Source of the DNA: Lycium barbarum
Taxonomy: Eukaryota; Streptophyta; Magnoliopsida; Solanales; Solanaceae
Assembly (NCBI RefSeq): GCF_019175385.1
Contig: NC_083341.1
Coordinates: 20,096,203-20,160,202, forward strand
Length of the DNA: 64,000 nucleotides
Reading direction: 5' to 3'
Position 1 is the stretch's first letter. Each line of letters starts with the position of its first letter. Both the position numbers and the translations under genes were made by a program. Shown in pieces: positions 12,953 through 24,043 of the stretch. Under the pieces are notes generated by a model. That model saw nothing but the letters and a program-made list of their open reading frames with translations, was not told the origin of the DNA and did not search any database.

Positions 12953-14635
12953 TTAATTTGGACGAATGTCAATGCCCTTAACGATGAGACCAGATTTCCA
13001 TTTATCGTTGCTGGTTTCCATCAACGTCATTTCAACTTCACCATCTTCACCTAAGTTGTTGAAAAATTCACCAAGCTTTATTTCCATCCACTCATCGGCT
13101 CGAAGGTGTGGGAATATGCCATGTTCTCCGTGTTCCTTTGACTTTGTGATGAAAACAGTGTAACCCTCACCATCAGTGCCCTTTGCCTTTTCCTTAACAA
13201 ATCTCACTGATGCAATGGCTCGTTCAAGGTTTTGTTGTTGATCATTCAACTTGAACACTAGATATGCCCCAAAACTAGTCTTTCGAGTAAGTCGTTTTGA
13301 GTCTATCTTTCCAACGATATTAAGAAAACAAACGCGATGAAGCTCAGCCACGTCACATCTGTGCATGCAAGAAATATTTAAGTGAGCCATATATAGATGC
13401 ATTAGCCATAGACGGGATTGAAGAGTTGGGGATGGATGGAAACCAACAATTGGAAATGACATGGGAGAGTAATGGAAAATGACTTCCCTCCTCTTGTAAG
13501 GGAAGTATTTTCCAAAAAAAAAAAATTAGAGGAAAATGTACTCCTAAAGAAAATATATAAACATTATATTTGTCCCAATTAAACACGGTAAAATCAGAAA
13601 ACATTTTTTATTGAAGGGTTTGAGGTGGGTGAAACCATCAAAATATATTTTCCTCCATACCAACACATTATAATTAAAGATACCAAACTTATGATGTCAC
13701 TATGTGTATAACGGATTATGAGCCCATTTGATTTAAAAGTTCACTGATGGTGTTTACCCAAAAAAAAAAAAAAAACTTGTGAAATCCTATCTATTTCATC
13801 TCTCAAGCCTCGAAGAAACCCTCTACACTTCTGATTCCATACTCTATATAAGTCAAAAAATTCTTTTAAACTGGTCTGATAAGCTTTTAATCATATATAT
13901 CAAACACCTTTTAAGAGTACAAAAAGAGAGAGATATACCCAGATTCTGGAAGATAATTCCATGTCCAATAATGTTCAGGAGTGTCCATCCATGTAATTGA
14001 AAGCTTTGTTGCGTCGATCCACTCACTCTGATTAATGACATTATATATAGATCAAGAAGCATATTAGGTAGTAGTTTATTTTACTCAATGAAACTGTAAT
14101 CAAAGAACTCTTAACTGACTTATTTGTCAGATCACTAGTAGCTTGTTTGGTCAAGTATACAAAATCTGCTTATTTTAAAAAGTAAATTTTGTCAAAAGTG
14201 CTTTTCGAAAAAATACTATTGAGAAAAAATAAGTTTGTGTTTGGAAATCAATTTGAAAAATACTTTTGCAATATTAGAGCATCAACTTGTCTTTGGCCAA
14301 GCTAAGGTCCCAAAGGTGCTTTTGAAGAAAAGCTACCTTGTTTAGCTTCTGAAAAATATTTTTTGTTACTACTCAAAATCACTTATTTTTTGCTGAAATC
14401 ATAGTCAAAACACCTAAATTATCTTTAAAAAAGCACCTTTTAAAGAAAATAAACACTTTTGACTCTTGTTCAAACAGGCTACTCCATTCGATGCAAACGT
14501 TGAAGAATTTATTCATATTCCTCAATACGTTCGAGACAATTTTCAAGAATCAAATAAAATTCCGAAAATGAAAGTAATCACAAGACCTTGTTGTAGTAAG
14601 AATTACTAATATAAATGAAAAGAATAACTTACCAT
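12953..14635 (-). CDS. PP2-A-like lectin gene, copy 1 (three exons, 165 aa)
   Basis: Phloem protein 2 family members are cytosolic lectin-domain proteins, many of them in phloem. The model is join(12953..13358, 13939..14027, 14633..14635) on the minus strand. The start codon is the last three bases of exon 1 (ATG then GTAAGT). Exon 2 encodes SEWIDATKLSITWMD and YWTWNYLPESG and ends at a GTATAT donor. Exon 3 carries VAELHRVCFLNIVGK, FGAYLVFKL, EWMEIKLGEFFN, GEVEMTLME and KSGLIVKGIDIRP, the conserved PP2 core. There is no F-box and no signal peptide. Phases agree at both introns (0 and 2). The length fits short PP2-A proteins. A TATA box lies about 65 bp upstream. The coding part differs from copy 2 at two bases, with one residue change (Thr to Ser in VFI.KSKEH). 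The splice model is inferred. Confidence 0.85.
14140..14480. mobile_element. MITE in PP2 intron 1, copy 1
   Basis: This is a 341 bp AT-rich element with imperfect terminal inverted repeats: left AGCTTGTTTGGTCAAG, right (reverse complement) AGCCTGTTTGAACAAG. No coding capacity. I could not define a clear target duplication. The same MITE in unit 2 was later split by a copia element near its right end. Confidence 0.65.
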
Positions 14636-14693
14636 CTTTCTTTTATTGCTCTGATATGATGCTGATCTATATATATCAAGTTATCAACTTTTG

Positions 14694-14712
14694 CTTCAAT
14701 ATATATAGGGGA
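14694..14712 (-). promoter_or_regulatory. TATA box of PP2 copy 1
   Basis: The minus strand reads CCCCTATATATATTGAAGC about 60-75 bp upstream of the ATG. Spacing to a transcription start about 30 bp downstream leaves a short 5' leader. Copy 2 has AATATATATTG at the same place, a one-base change in the TATA core. Confidence 0.55.
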
Positions 14713-15111
14713 AGGGTTAGTCATGACGCAAACTCAAGTGACGCATGCAAGCACATGCAGCTCTAACTTGGGAGTTATTTTTTATTATTTGTAATCACTA
14801 TGCAGGAAGTATTATATTCCATCCAGAAATTATCAAAATTAATGCTGGAAAAGTCTTCGCGACGTGATCAACATATTATAAAGGTCGTGCATACGAGAGG
14901 TAAAAGTTTTTGAGAAAAAGGCGCAAAAAACAAAGACTTGAGCGTCCGTGACCAGAAAGTTTCACATGCAATAATGTGCTTATGATTGGAAGAAAGTTTG
15001 TCTTACTTGATTTGTTCTGAAACATATACTCTCTTTCTTACTTGATTTGTTCTGAAACATATACTCTCACTAAATGAATAAATAGGAACTTTACAGAAAT
15101 ATACCAAAAAA

Positions 15112-15223
15112 AGTACAACTACTACAACATAACGAGTATAATCCCATAAGTGGTGTCTGTGGAGTGTAGAGTGCACGCAGACGTTACTTCTACCTTGGGA
15201 GGTAGAGATATTGTTTCTGAAAG
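15112..15223 (-). mobile_element. 3' tail of a TS-type SINE or RTE LINE, inverted
   Basis: The minus strand reads AAGGTAGAAGTAACGTCTGC, then a CACTCTACACTCC...CACTTATGGGATTA stretch, then a decayed GTT-like run. This is a diverged form of the LINE 3' end at 54430-54516. It lies upstream of PP2 copy 1 and is conserved in copy 2 (about 30868-30976), so it predates the duplication. Confidence 0.65.
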
Positions 15224-15596
15224 AAAAATAAAGCATATATATTTATTGCCGCTTAGCTTTAGACTACCACTCACTATTTTTTAACAAAAAATTACCATCG
15301 GTATACAATATGCAAAAGACCCGAGAAAAAGCAATCTTCAGCGAAGTAATCTCCATTCTCTTTTGCTCTATTCATCCTCCTTCTTATGATCTTCTCTGCC
15401 AAACTTCATTAACTGAACCTCTTTCATAAATACCTTCTAACTTTTGGAGAACATTTGAAGAAAGTTTTGTAGAACCGCCATTAAAAATTCATTTGAAACT
15501 TCAATTTAAAATATGAAAATATTTAGTAGTTATCTTTTGAAGGGTGAGGTTAAAAGTCATTAATTGGGAACACGTTATAGGAAGCTATATACAAAA

Positions 15597-15967
15597 TTTG
15601 AATGGGCTGGTATTTTATTTTTTCCCTTTAGCAATCAAACTTATGCCTGGTAGGCATAAGTTCTTAAGTCATGCGGCCATAAATTATGAGTTATTATGAT
15701 GCGAAAATATTATCTTATGCCCGCGAAACGGTTATTTGTCTTGAGGGAAAAAAATTAAAGACCATTACAAAATAGGGCCAAAAGTGCAAATGACCCTTTG
15801 GTGTGTACCTGAGTTGGAACAACTTGGCCCAACTTGTAATAAGCCCAAAACAAAGAGAAAAAGATGCTATTCATCCTGCTAGTTCTCTAAAAAGAACAAC
15901 TCTAATTAAATTAGAGTGCTTAGTTATTTCTAGATAGAAAAGAGGTGCGGGAAGGTGAGCCATGGAA
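15597..15967. other. Spacer after unit 1, repeat-derived
   Basis: No gene. It contains short inverted motifs (CTTATGCCTGGTAGGCATAAG at about 15641-15661). A stretch at about 15818-15968 is homologous to 43005-43224, the same sequence that precedes the SINE there. The SINE and its left neighbour may therefore form one larger repeat family. Confidence 0.5.
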
Positions 15968-16120
15968 GTTGGAGCAACGGTAAAGTTGTTTTTGTATAAT
16001 TTATAGGTTTTGAGTTAAAGTCACTGATGATTGCATCAGAGTAGGTCGCTTATGTCACACCCCGTTGGGATGCAGCCCTTTTTATTTCATCACTGATGAT
16101 TGCGTCAGGGTAGGTCTATC
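15968..16120 (+). mobile_element. TS/SolS-type SINE fragment
   Basis: It begins GTTGGAGCAACGGTAAAGTT, then GTCACTGATGATTGCATCAG, then a CACACCCCGTTGGGATGCAG block, matching the body of Solanaceae TS-type SINEs. The CACTGATGATTGC segment is repeated at about 16091, so the copy is internally rearranged. No TTG tail is seen. Confidence 0.65.
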
Positions 16121-17040
16121 GCTTACAGACTCATCTCTCGAACCAATAGCATATTTGTATCTACGTTTTATAATGTCGTGCCATATTACCTTACGCATTT
16201 GCTGTTGCTTCATCGATCGATGGAAGTTCACCACATGAAACTACTGAAATTTCTAGTGTTTTACCAGGATCTGTTGTTAACTTAGAGCATTGGCCTTTTT
16301 GTAGATGGGATCTCATAAGTGGCATATGGCTGTGAAGAAGAGGAAGGGAGCGAGGGGAGACATTTCGTATTTTGTTCTCATGTAAGGTAATTCTCTTTTG
16401 GTGTCTATCTTGTTTGTTGATTAAAATTCTTCACTGGGAAATATCACAAAGAAGTAGAAATTTACTTGGGTGTAATTGAATTAGAAAGTCAATATAATAA
16501 TTGCTCTTTACGGTTATCTAGTTGTGGTACGTGGACAATTGTATAACTCTCTGTGATCCTATCTTGAATGGCTAAAGGAGTTATATTTAATTATCGCATA
16601 TCTGATATATAGTATAGTTAACTAATGAATCTGAAGGTAACAAATATCACCTATAACTTGTTCAACAGTTTTGACAATGGGAATGTATTAGTTTGTACCT
16701 TGACCCTTTGACATGCTTGCGATTTGGAATAGAAAGTTCTCTTTCGTATTCATCATGATTGAATTTTGATCACTTGTTGCTTGGTTCATTTTATTTTGTA
16801 GGCACGGGATATAAGAAGTACGTCGCATTGCCTAATAACCGGAGGAGGCTCCCCTCCTGTGCTAGATCTGTCCAGTTCCTCCAGTCCTACACTACATGAA
16901 TTACACACGTCTCTTTAATTTTTTGATGGACCACATTAACCAAATAACATTAACTATGGTTATCAACAGTTCTCTCTCCTCTCTCCTCTCTCCTCTCTCC
17001 TCTCTCCTCGTGACTATCATAATATAAAATTATTGAATTT
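16121..17040. other. Noncoding spacer with a 7 bp microsatellite
   Basis: No credible gene. About 16840-17010 is a diverged inverted copy of 22780-22980. 16971-17007 is a tandem run with unit CTCTCTC. It ends at the decayed 3' side of the copia relic. I could not find the copia 3' LTR here. Confidence 0.5.
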
Positions 17041-17067
17041 TGAGAGTTCTTCGCAATACAAAAATGC

Positions 17068-17520
17068 TCAAAGAATCCTTAAGCAAACAATTTCTTGTAC
17101 TACAGATGCAAAAGCCACGAACCCAGCTTCCATAGTTGAAAGAGTCGTGCAAGTTTGTTTCTTACTTTTCCATGAAATAACACAACCATTAAGTAAGAAA
17201 GCATAGCCGGATGTGGATTTTCTATCGTTCTGGTCACCACTCCAATCAACATCTGTATACCCTATCAAGTGTAAATCATTTCCACTATAACATAGTGAAT
17301 AATCAACAATTCCTTTCAGGTATCGAAAGATCCTCTTCACAGCTTTCCAATGATCTCTTCCAGGATTGGACTGATACTCGCTAACCAGACCTACGACATA
17401 ACAAATGTCCGGACGAGTACACGTCATAGCGTATATCAAGCTCCAGACAACACTAGAATATGGAATTCGAGACATGTCTTCTTTTTCTTTTTCAGTCTCT
17501 GGACACATATCAAGGCTCAA
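17068..17520 (-). pseudogene. Copia late RT/RNase H relic
   Basis: A 150-residue open piece contains TCTRPDICYVVGLVSEYQ, FRYLKG, LIGYTDVDWSGD, KSTSGYAFLLNG and STMEAGFVAFA. These are the end of the copia reverse transcriptase and the RNase H domain, with the usual DADW and SEAEY motifs degraded. The rest of pol lies upstream (higher coordinates) in broken frames. Confidence 0.85.
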
Positions 17521-17934
17521 AGTTTCACCTCTTGCTATAGGAGTATCTATGGGTTAGCAACTATTCATTCGAAAGAGTTCCAAAATTTTTCTTTATGTAT
17601 GATTCTTGAGACAAACTCAAAAATTTCTTGGAATGATCTATTTTGATCTTAACACCCAATATATGGTCTGCTTCTCCCATGTCAAATGACTTTGAAAGTC
17701 AAACCTCCAAATTATTTTCGGCTAATAATATATCATCCACGTAAAAAGGAAAAAATTACAAACATTCCATTGGAATTTTTCACATAGATGCAACGGTCTT
17801 TATTGATCATGATAAAATCATATGAGATAACCTCATTGTGAAATTCAAATACCATTGCCTTGAAGACTGCTTCAGGCTGTAAATAGATCTTTTCAATTTA
17901 CAGACGATATGTTCTTGGCCTTTAACAATGAAAC

Positions 17935-18126
17935 CTACAAGTTGTTTTCCTCGTTTAGTTCTCCATTTGAGAAAAAAAAAACTGTTTTTATGTCCATTTG
18001 GTGTAATTCAAGATCTAAACGAGCAACAATAGCCAATAGTAAGTGAATTGAGGAAAACTTCACAACTGGTGAAAATGTTTCCTCATAATTTATCCGAGCT
18101 TCTTGAGTAAAACTTTTTTCCACCAA
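17935..18126 (-). pseudogene. Copia reverse transcriptase N-terminal relic
   Basis: It contains ARINYEETFSPVVKFSSIHLLLA and LELHQMDIKTVFF, the conserved start of the copia reverse transcriptase domain; the normal A/VF..G motif is damaged by a T run. The frame is closed on both sides. The catalytic YVDD region is not intact between here and 17520. Confidence 0.75.
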
Positions 18127-19689
18127 TCGTGCCTTGCATCTTTCTATTAACCCATCCGCTTTGCATTTAACTTTGAGAACCCATTTGTTCCCAGTAGCTC
18201 TACGTTGGGAGGAAGGTCAACCAGATCCCAGACTTTGTTGGTTCTCATGGACTTTAATACTTCTTTCATTGCTTTCATCCACTCATCTTTTCAAGGCTCG
18301 CTAAAGCCTCAGTCAAAGAATTAGGCTCATCCAATCCTGTGGCGGATACCAAGAAAACGTAATCTTCAATCCCATAAGATTGATTAGGTATACCTTTTTT
18401 TTGGTACTCTTATGTAATTGAAATTCAGATTAATTAAAAAGATTTTCGGGATTGAGAACTCCCACTCCCACTCGGATCAAGCACAATATCTTGATCAATT
18501 TGATTATCAAATGTGTCAGAAGACATTAGCTAACTATCTGAATTCAACATTTCATAAAGGGGCTCCCCATTCATTATATCGCCCTACTTTAGAAAATCAT
18601 TTTCCAGGAACATAACGTCTCGTGATTTCGTTTCAGTAACACTTTCATCCTTTAATCACCATTGAACACATACCCTTTGGAGTGTTCAAAGTTTCTTATA
18701 AAGATACATTCTTGCCTTTTGACCCAGTATACCAAACTTGCTAAAATGATCTTTTACACATGTAGCACAACCCAAGTTCGCAGATCATTCAGGTTTAGTT
18801 CTGATCAGTCCATAGCTCATAAGAAGTGGAAGTAATTGATTTAGAAGGCACTTTATTTAATATGTAGGCCGCAGTCAATAACGCATCTCCCCAGAAAGAG
18901 AAAGGTAAATTTTCTTGCGCCATCATGGACCTTTGTCATGTCCAATAGTGTTCTATTCCTCCTTTCCGCTACACCATTCTATTGAGGTGGGTAAGGAATA
19001 GTTAACTGCCTGGTAATTCCTTTTTCATTACATATTTGTCATATTGTCTTGATCGATATTCACGTCTTCTAATTGGTTCTCAACTTCATTCATATATCTT
19101 CTAAAGCATTCAAGTGCTTCAGATTTATGAGAAATCAAATAGACATAATCAAAGTGCGTGAAATCATCGACAAACATAATGCAAAAAACACAACAGACCT
19201 AGCCTTCACATTATTGAATTACAGACGTCTGAATGGATTAATTGCAATAAGAAGTCAGCTCCTTTAGCCTTCCCAAATGGTTTGTATGTAATCTTTCCGA
19301 CAAGGTAATGTTCACAAGTTGTCATGTTGATTTTGGAGAAAGAACCTAAATGTCCTTTCTTAGCCAACCAAATCATTCTGTCTTGCCCAATGTGACCCGA
19401 TCTTGCATGCTATGTAACAAATGCCATGTAATAACAACATCTTTATTACTCGAATAGCATGTCATAATATATTAGTACACATAACAGTCACAAGTGAAAG
19501 GATTACAATTTACACTAAGAAACCATCATAAAGGTATCCTGAACCATAGAAGACATTTTTTAGAGTAATTTTCACAACATTATTGCTGAAGAGAAACCTA
19601 ATACAAGAAGAACAAATGTTGGCAGTGGCAGTACTACACTTACTTTTATCTTTCTTCTTGTAATGCCACTTTTTCTTGTTGGAGTTCAT

Positions 19690-20389
19690 TAGGTTTCTTT
19701 CCATGGAGAATCCACCTCCGGTCTCCTTGAACCTTTGCTAAATTTCTTCTGCTTGAAGTCTGGAAGTTTTAATACCACTTGATTTGACACATAAGAATTA
19801 GATATCGGTTTAGCTACACCGAGCCGCTCATCTTCAAGCTCCACATGATGGACAACAATAATAATTGTTTTGATGTCATCATTATGGGTCAGGTTAGCTT
19901 TTAAAGATTCTCAGATATTGGGAAGAGATCGGATCACTGCCTACCCTTACTGCTCATCCAATAGAACATGACCAACACTTTTAAGTTGAACAATCATTTC
20001 AGACATCACCCTTTGGTGTTGGTTGACACGATAAGCAATTCACTTCTTCTATGTGCCAAACTTGATTGTTAGTTGTCTAAGGCTAGTCAAAATTGCACTG
20101 CCGTATATATCGTATAAGTGTGCCTACATGGCATGAACAGTAGAATATATTTTACATCATAGATGGGATCATTAACAACTGAACTTACAATAATTCCACA
20201 TGTAAGTACCAAGATCTCTTCTATATTAGGCAGTGTTACCCTCCTCTAGGTGATACATCACGAGGTTTATACTCTTTAAAGCATCTTGCTTTTCCAATAC
20301 AAATCATATCTTACTGCTCCATGTATCACGATTTTTGTCGTTCGACTTATCACCCTTATTCAGATCAGCAATTATACTTTTGAAGCCAT
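19690..20389 (-). pseudogene. Copia gag relic
   Basis: The minus strand starts ATGGCTTCAAAAG at 20389 and then carries short gag-like pieces, for example ADLNKG followed by a W-rich segment, broken by stops. The downstream basic stretch SNKKKWHYKKKDKSK near 19650-19700 resembles the region ahead of the copia zinc knuckle. It has no function as it stands. Confidence 0.5.
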
Positions 20390-22301
20390 GGTCTTTAATG
20401 AGAGACAATCATGCAAGTAGTACTCATCAATTATGCATGTGATATCCATACTCAAGAAAATCAATTCCATAATGACTTCACATGTAGTGTAGAATCGAAA
20501 GGTCATTTAATTTTCAATCATCATCTACTATCCAAATGATTAATCAAAATTGAGTATGTACCAAATTACATTTGTGACTAGAATCACACAGATTCTTCAA
20601 GTCTTATCCTCTTACAACACTCTCCAGTACAAACCAATTAGTAGAAAATATAACAGACATGACAAATAACACATTCATTGAAAATATTTTCAACTCATTC
20701 AGCCAAAGTCTTAGCTAGCTTGTCTACCGGAGAAGGTTGAAAAACAAAAAGAGGCATAGGCCATGTCTTTAGAATCCAAGACTTTTTAAGCTTAGCTTCT
20801 ATGTCCTTTTTCTCCACCCACTTGGCTTCAAGCACCAGAGTGTATACCCAAATGGGCTAATTTGGACCATACACATGATGAATATTATCCAATCTTCGCC
20901 CTAATACTCTAAGAGAGAATCTCTCAATAGGGACAAAAACAATCCAAAATTCAACCCATAAATAATGAGTTATCAATTCTGCTAATTTTGCCCCAAATAG
21001 GCAAATACGATAACGTAGCAGAAAGGTCCACTTTTTTCTTCTCTCTTCCCTTCCCAAAGCTATTCATCTCTAAAGATTCTTTCTACCGCCCTCGGAACAT
21101 TAAGTTCAACGGTTTCAGAATTGGAATCATTACTGATAATAGTCCTCTGATGACACACTCTTCAACGCTTTCCCTTGCTCAACTTTTAGAACCACTCGCA
21201 CTTGAAGTTTTGAGCTCGTTCCCGTCCAACCATGTGTGAAACGGAAACAAAAATAGTTAGAATGGTGATAGCAATTCAATGTGACAACATATGTCCCAAT
21301 TACTTGAAGAAGAGATTAAGTTTAAGAGTCATATTCTTATTTAATATATTCTCGACCCTTTCAGGACCACATCAGTAAAAGAAATGACAAAGGCTTGGAG
21401 TAAGTCCTTTCACTTCAAGAAATAATGAGTGGTATACTGGCCAATTCTCATTATCACAGGCCAAGAATATATGCATAAACAAAATTATTACCGTTCTGTG
21501 ATTATAGGAAACATGTACCAATTTTATGTTTTTTAATTATCCATATAAAACAAATTCTCGTTTGGTTCATTTATTGAGCTTTACAGTAAGAATCACCAAA
21601 GATCCTTATTTGCTTTATGGCACGTGAGAGTAAAAATCAAACACTTAGTTCTCTGCAAATAAACTTTCTTAAACAAAAAATTGAAAGACAAAAGCACACC
21701 AATATATATGTGTTGCGGAGATCAAATGATGCATACTGTTCGAGTTTCTTCTTTTAGTGATTTAAACAAGAACATACTGCAGCGGTAACAGAAGCAAGAA
21801 CAAATTGCTGCAATTTTTGTTTATTTCAATCCATACTTTTCAAGAAAGCAATTCGCGGAAATAACTGTGAAATTTTCAGAATTTCAAGATGCGTAACTTC
21901 AAAAAAATCATACATCACTCGTTGTAAGGCCATTTTTGATAAGTATATATATATTAAACCATGTAAATATGATTGTGCAATATACAGAAAACAAATCACA
22001 GTTCGCAGTCATTTATACAAAAAAAAAAAACTGTAAATTTCAGCACAACTTCAAATAATCATATCTCACTCGTTATTAATCCGTTTTTGAAGTGTAATAT
22101 ATCCACAGAAAGCCCTAAACGAGGAGATTCTGAAAATATATATTTCATGCCGAGATTTTTGACAAGTGATCTATAAAGAGAAAAATACAGTACGTTTTCA
22201 GAAACCAAAAAATATTTCTAGCAAAAATAATTCATTCTTCATAGTGTTTCCAAACACATATTTTTCAAGGAACAAGATGTAGACTGGCAACAAATTAACC
22301 T

Positions 22302-22315
22302 GGCTCTGATACCAA
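22302..22315 (-). other. Copia primer binding site, unit 2
   Basis: The minus strand reads TTGGTATCAGAGCC directly after the LTR end CTTACA, as in unit 1 at 880-894. It is an initiator tRNA-Met site. Confidence 0.85.
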
Positions 22316-22725
22316 TGTAAGAATAAATAGAGAGGAGAGAACAACATTGTGTACCTTTTAGCGCAGCGGAAGATCGTTGAACTCACCACCGAAAAAAATT
22401 ACCCCAAGTCGAACTTCGATTCACTAGAAAATGAAGTTTAATTACCACAAACTAGATGTCTTTCCATGTGTGTTTTTGCGTGGAGAATAAGAGAAAAAAT
22501 TTCTCCATACAAGAAGGAAGAGAGAGCCTCATTCTTGAGAGTAGAAGTTCCAGGAAGTTATAGTCATCACATAGCCTATGCACGTAAAACTAGTAGTGCC
22601 GAAGTTATTTTGTGAAATAACTTCCTTGTAACTTCCCAAGTAATTAAATTCTTCAAATTATCCATTGTAAATGGGTCGGGTTAGTCCACATGGGAGACCC
22701 GCCATCCAAACTCAAATTTCCAACA
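22316..22725 (-). mobile_element. Copia 5' LTR, unit 2, uninterrupted (410 bp)
   Basis: This LTR runs TGTTGGAAATTTGAG ... CTTACA on the minus strand. It is the undisturbed version of the split LTR in unit 1 and is the empty-site reference for the 10.36 kb block. Confidence 0.8.
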
Positions 22726-24043
22726 ATAACTGGATTTGCTTTGCAAAAAAAATTGTAGATGACATGGTGTTATGGTTCAACGAGTAAAATGGTGACTGTG
22801 GATCAAGGGAGAAAATGGCGAGAGTGATAAGGGAGAGAATGATTGCCCATGGTTAAAATCATTTAGTTAAATAAATTAATCTGGTCCATTGAAATTCTTA
22901 GGGGACAGATGTAAGCAATATAAGGACCAACTGGAGGAAATGGACAGATTTAGCACTGGAGATGAGCCTCATCCCTAACAACCCAAAAGGATCACCAAAT
23001 GGGAGCAACACCGCGACACCACAAACACACGCAGAGTGCTCATTGAACATTATTTTGGGTGGGAGACACTCCCTGTTATTATTTCGCATGAAATAGTGTC
23101 CTCCTTTTTTGCCCCCCCCCCCCCTCCCCCGTAATCATATTCGAGTAACAAATGATATATTGGGCATTTGGGAGTTTATTACCTCCTTTTCAATTTATTT
23201 GTCTTACTTTTCTTTTTTGTTCGTTTTAAAAAGAATGTCTTTTTCCTTTTTTTTTTGCGGCTCTTTAATTATTATTTTCCACATGACATGTTTATGACCA
23301 CAAGATTAAAGAGCACTTTGGTACATTCAACATGTTTAAGTCCACAAGATTTAACAGTCTTATTTACTTTCTTAAACTCTGTGCCAAGTCAATACCAGAC
23401 AAACAAATAGAAACGGAAGGAGGAGATCTTCTGTTGTGAAAGGTAATTTAGTTTGGATATCCAAAAACAACCAAGAATCATTTTTTATCACAATAATTTA
23501 GATTTTCATGGAACTTATTCTCTGCATTTAACAACCCTTTACTAACATCATATGATGCTTAGGTATTTTCTATCACTTTTATCATAATTTATGTTCAACA
23601 ATTTTTAAGCTTTTCCGCATAAAAGCTTACGTGCTCACAATTTAATTCCGTATTTTTTCTACGTACAACAACTAGACAGAATTCACCTCCCCTCTTCTGT
23701 TGTATAGATGCGTAAAACAACCATTGTTCTTTAAATTCCTTTAAGTTTTCCTGTTTTATTTATATGTTTTAGTAATTTATTGATCGAATCAAAACAAAAC
23801 ACCGTCTACTAGTAGAAATCACATAACCTCTTATTTTGACTTAGAAATGAGGTACAAAAGATCAACCAAACGTACAACAAGTTGCTCACTCTCTTAGCAA
23901 GCATAGAGAGAGTACAACTGATAAAACATGAAAATAATAGAAAAAGACAAACACCACATGGAGAATAGAAATAAAGGCCCCACTGGCTATAGATGTATCC
24001 ATGCCAGTAATTAGGTTTATAATATCAAACTGATCCCCAATAT
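22726..24043. other. Downstream flank of PP2 copy 2, noncoding
   Basis: This is the counterpart of 11643-12952, with small indels, including a longer C run at about 23115-23126 and a longer T run near 23250. No gene is seen. Confidence 0.55.

Larger units (their letters stand above)
11561..15596. repeat. Segmental duplication, unit 1 right part
   Basis: This matches 22633-25565 plus 30261-31358 at very high identity. Homology ends abruptly near 15596 (unit 1) and 31358 (unit 2). The left part of the unit is 1-1199, matching 21473-22620. Coordinates in the PP2 region differ by 11091, which is the original repeat period once later insertions are removed. Confidence 0.9.
17041..22315 (-). mobile_element. 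Degenerate Ty1/copia element, unit 2 (gag to RNase H)
   Basis: Reading leftward from the primer binding site at 22302-22315, there is a leader of about 1.9 kb. Gag starts near 20389 (ATGGCTTCAAAAG). Basic gag tail sequence lies near 19690. Integrase relics follow, with NGVAERRNRTLLDM near 18960. The reverse transcriptase N-terminus is at 17935-18126 (ETFSPVVK, LHQMDIK) and RNase H at 17068-17520. Many stops and frameshifts show it is dead. No 3' LTR was found at the left end, so it is truncated. The lineage looks Tork-like, which is an inference. Confidence 0.75.

Noticed and set aside
16971..17007. Telomere-like or centromeric satellite
   Set aside because: It is a short CTCTCTC microsatellite of under 40 bp and does not match the plant telomere unit.
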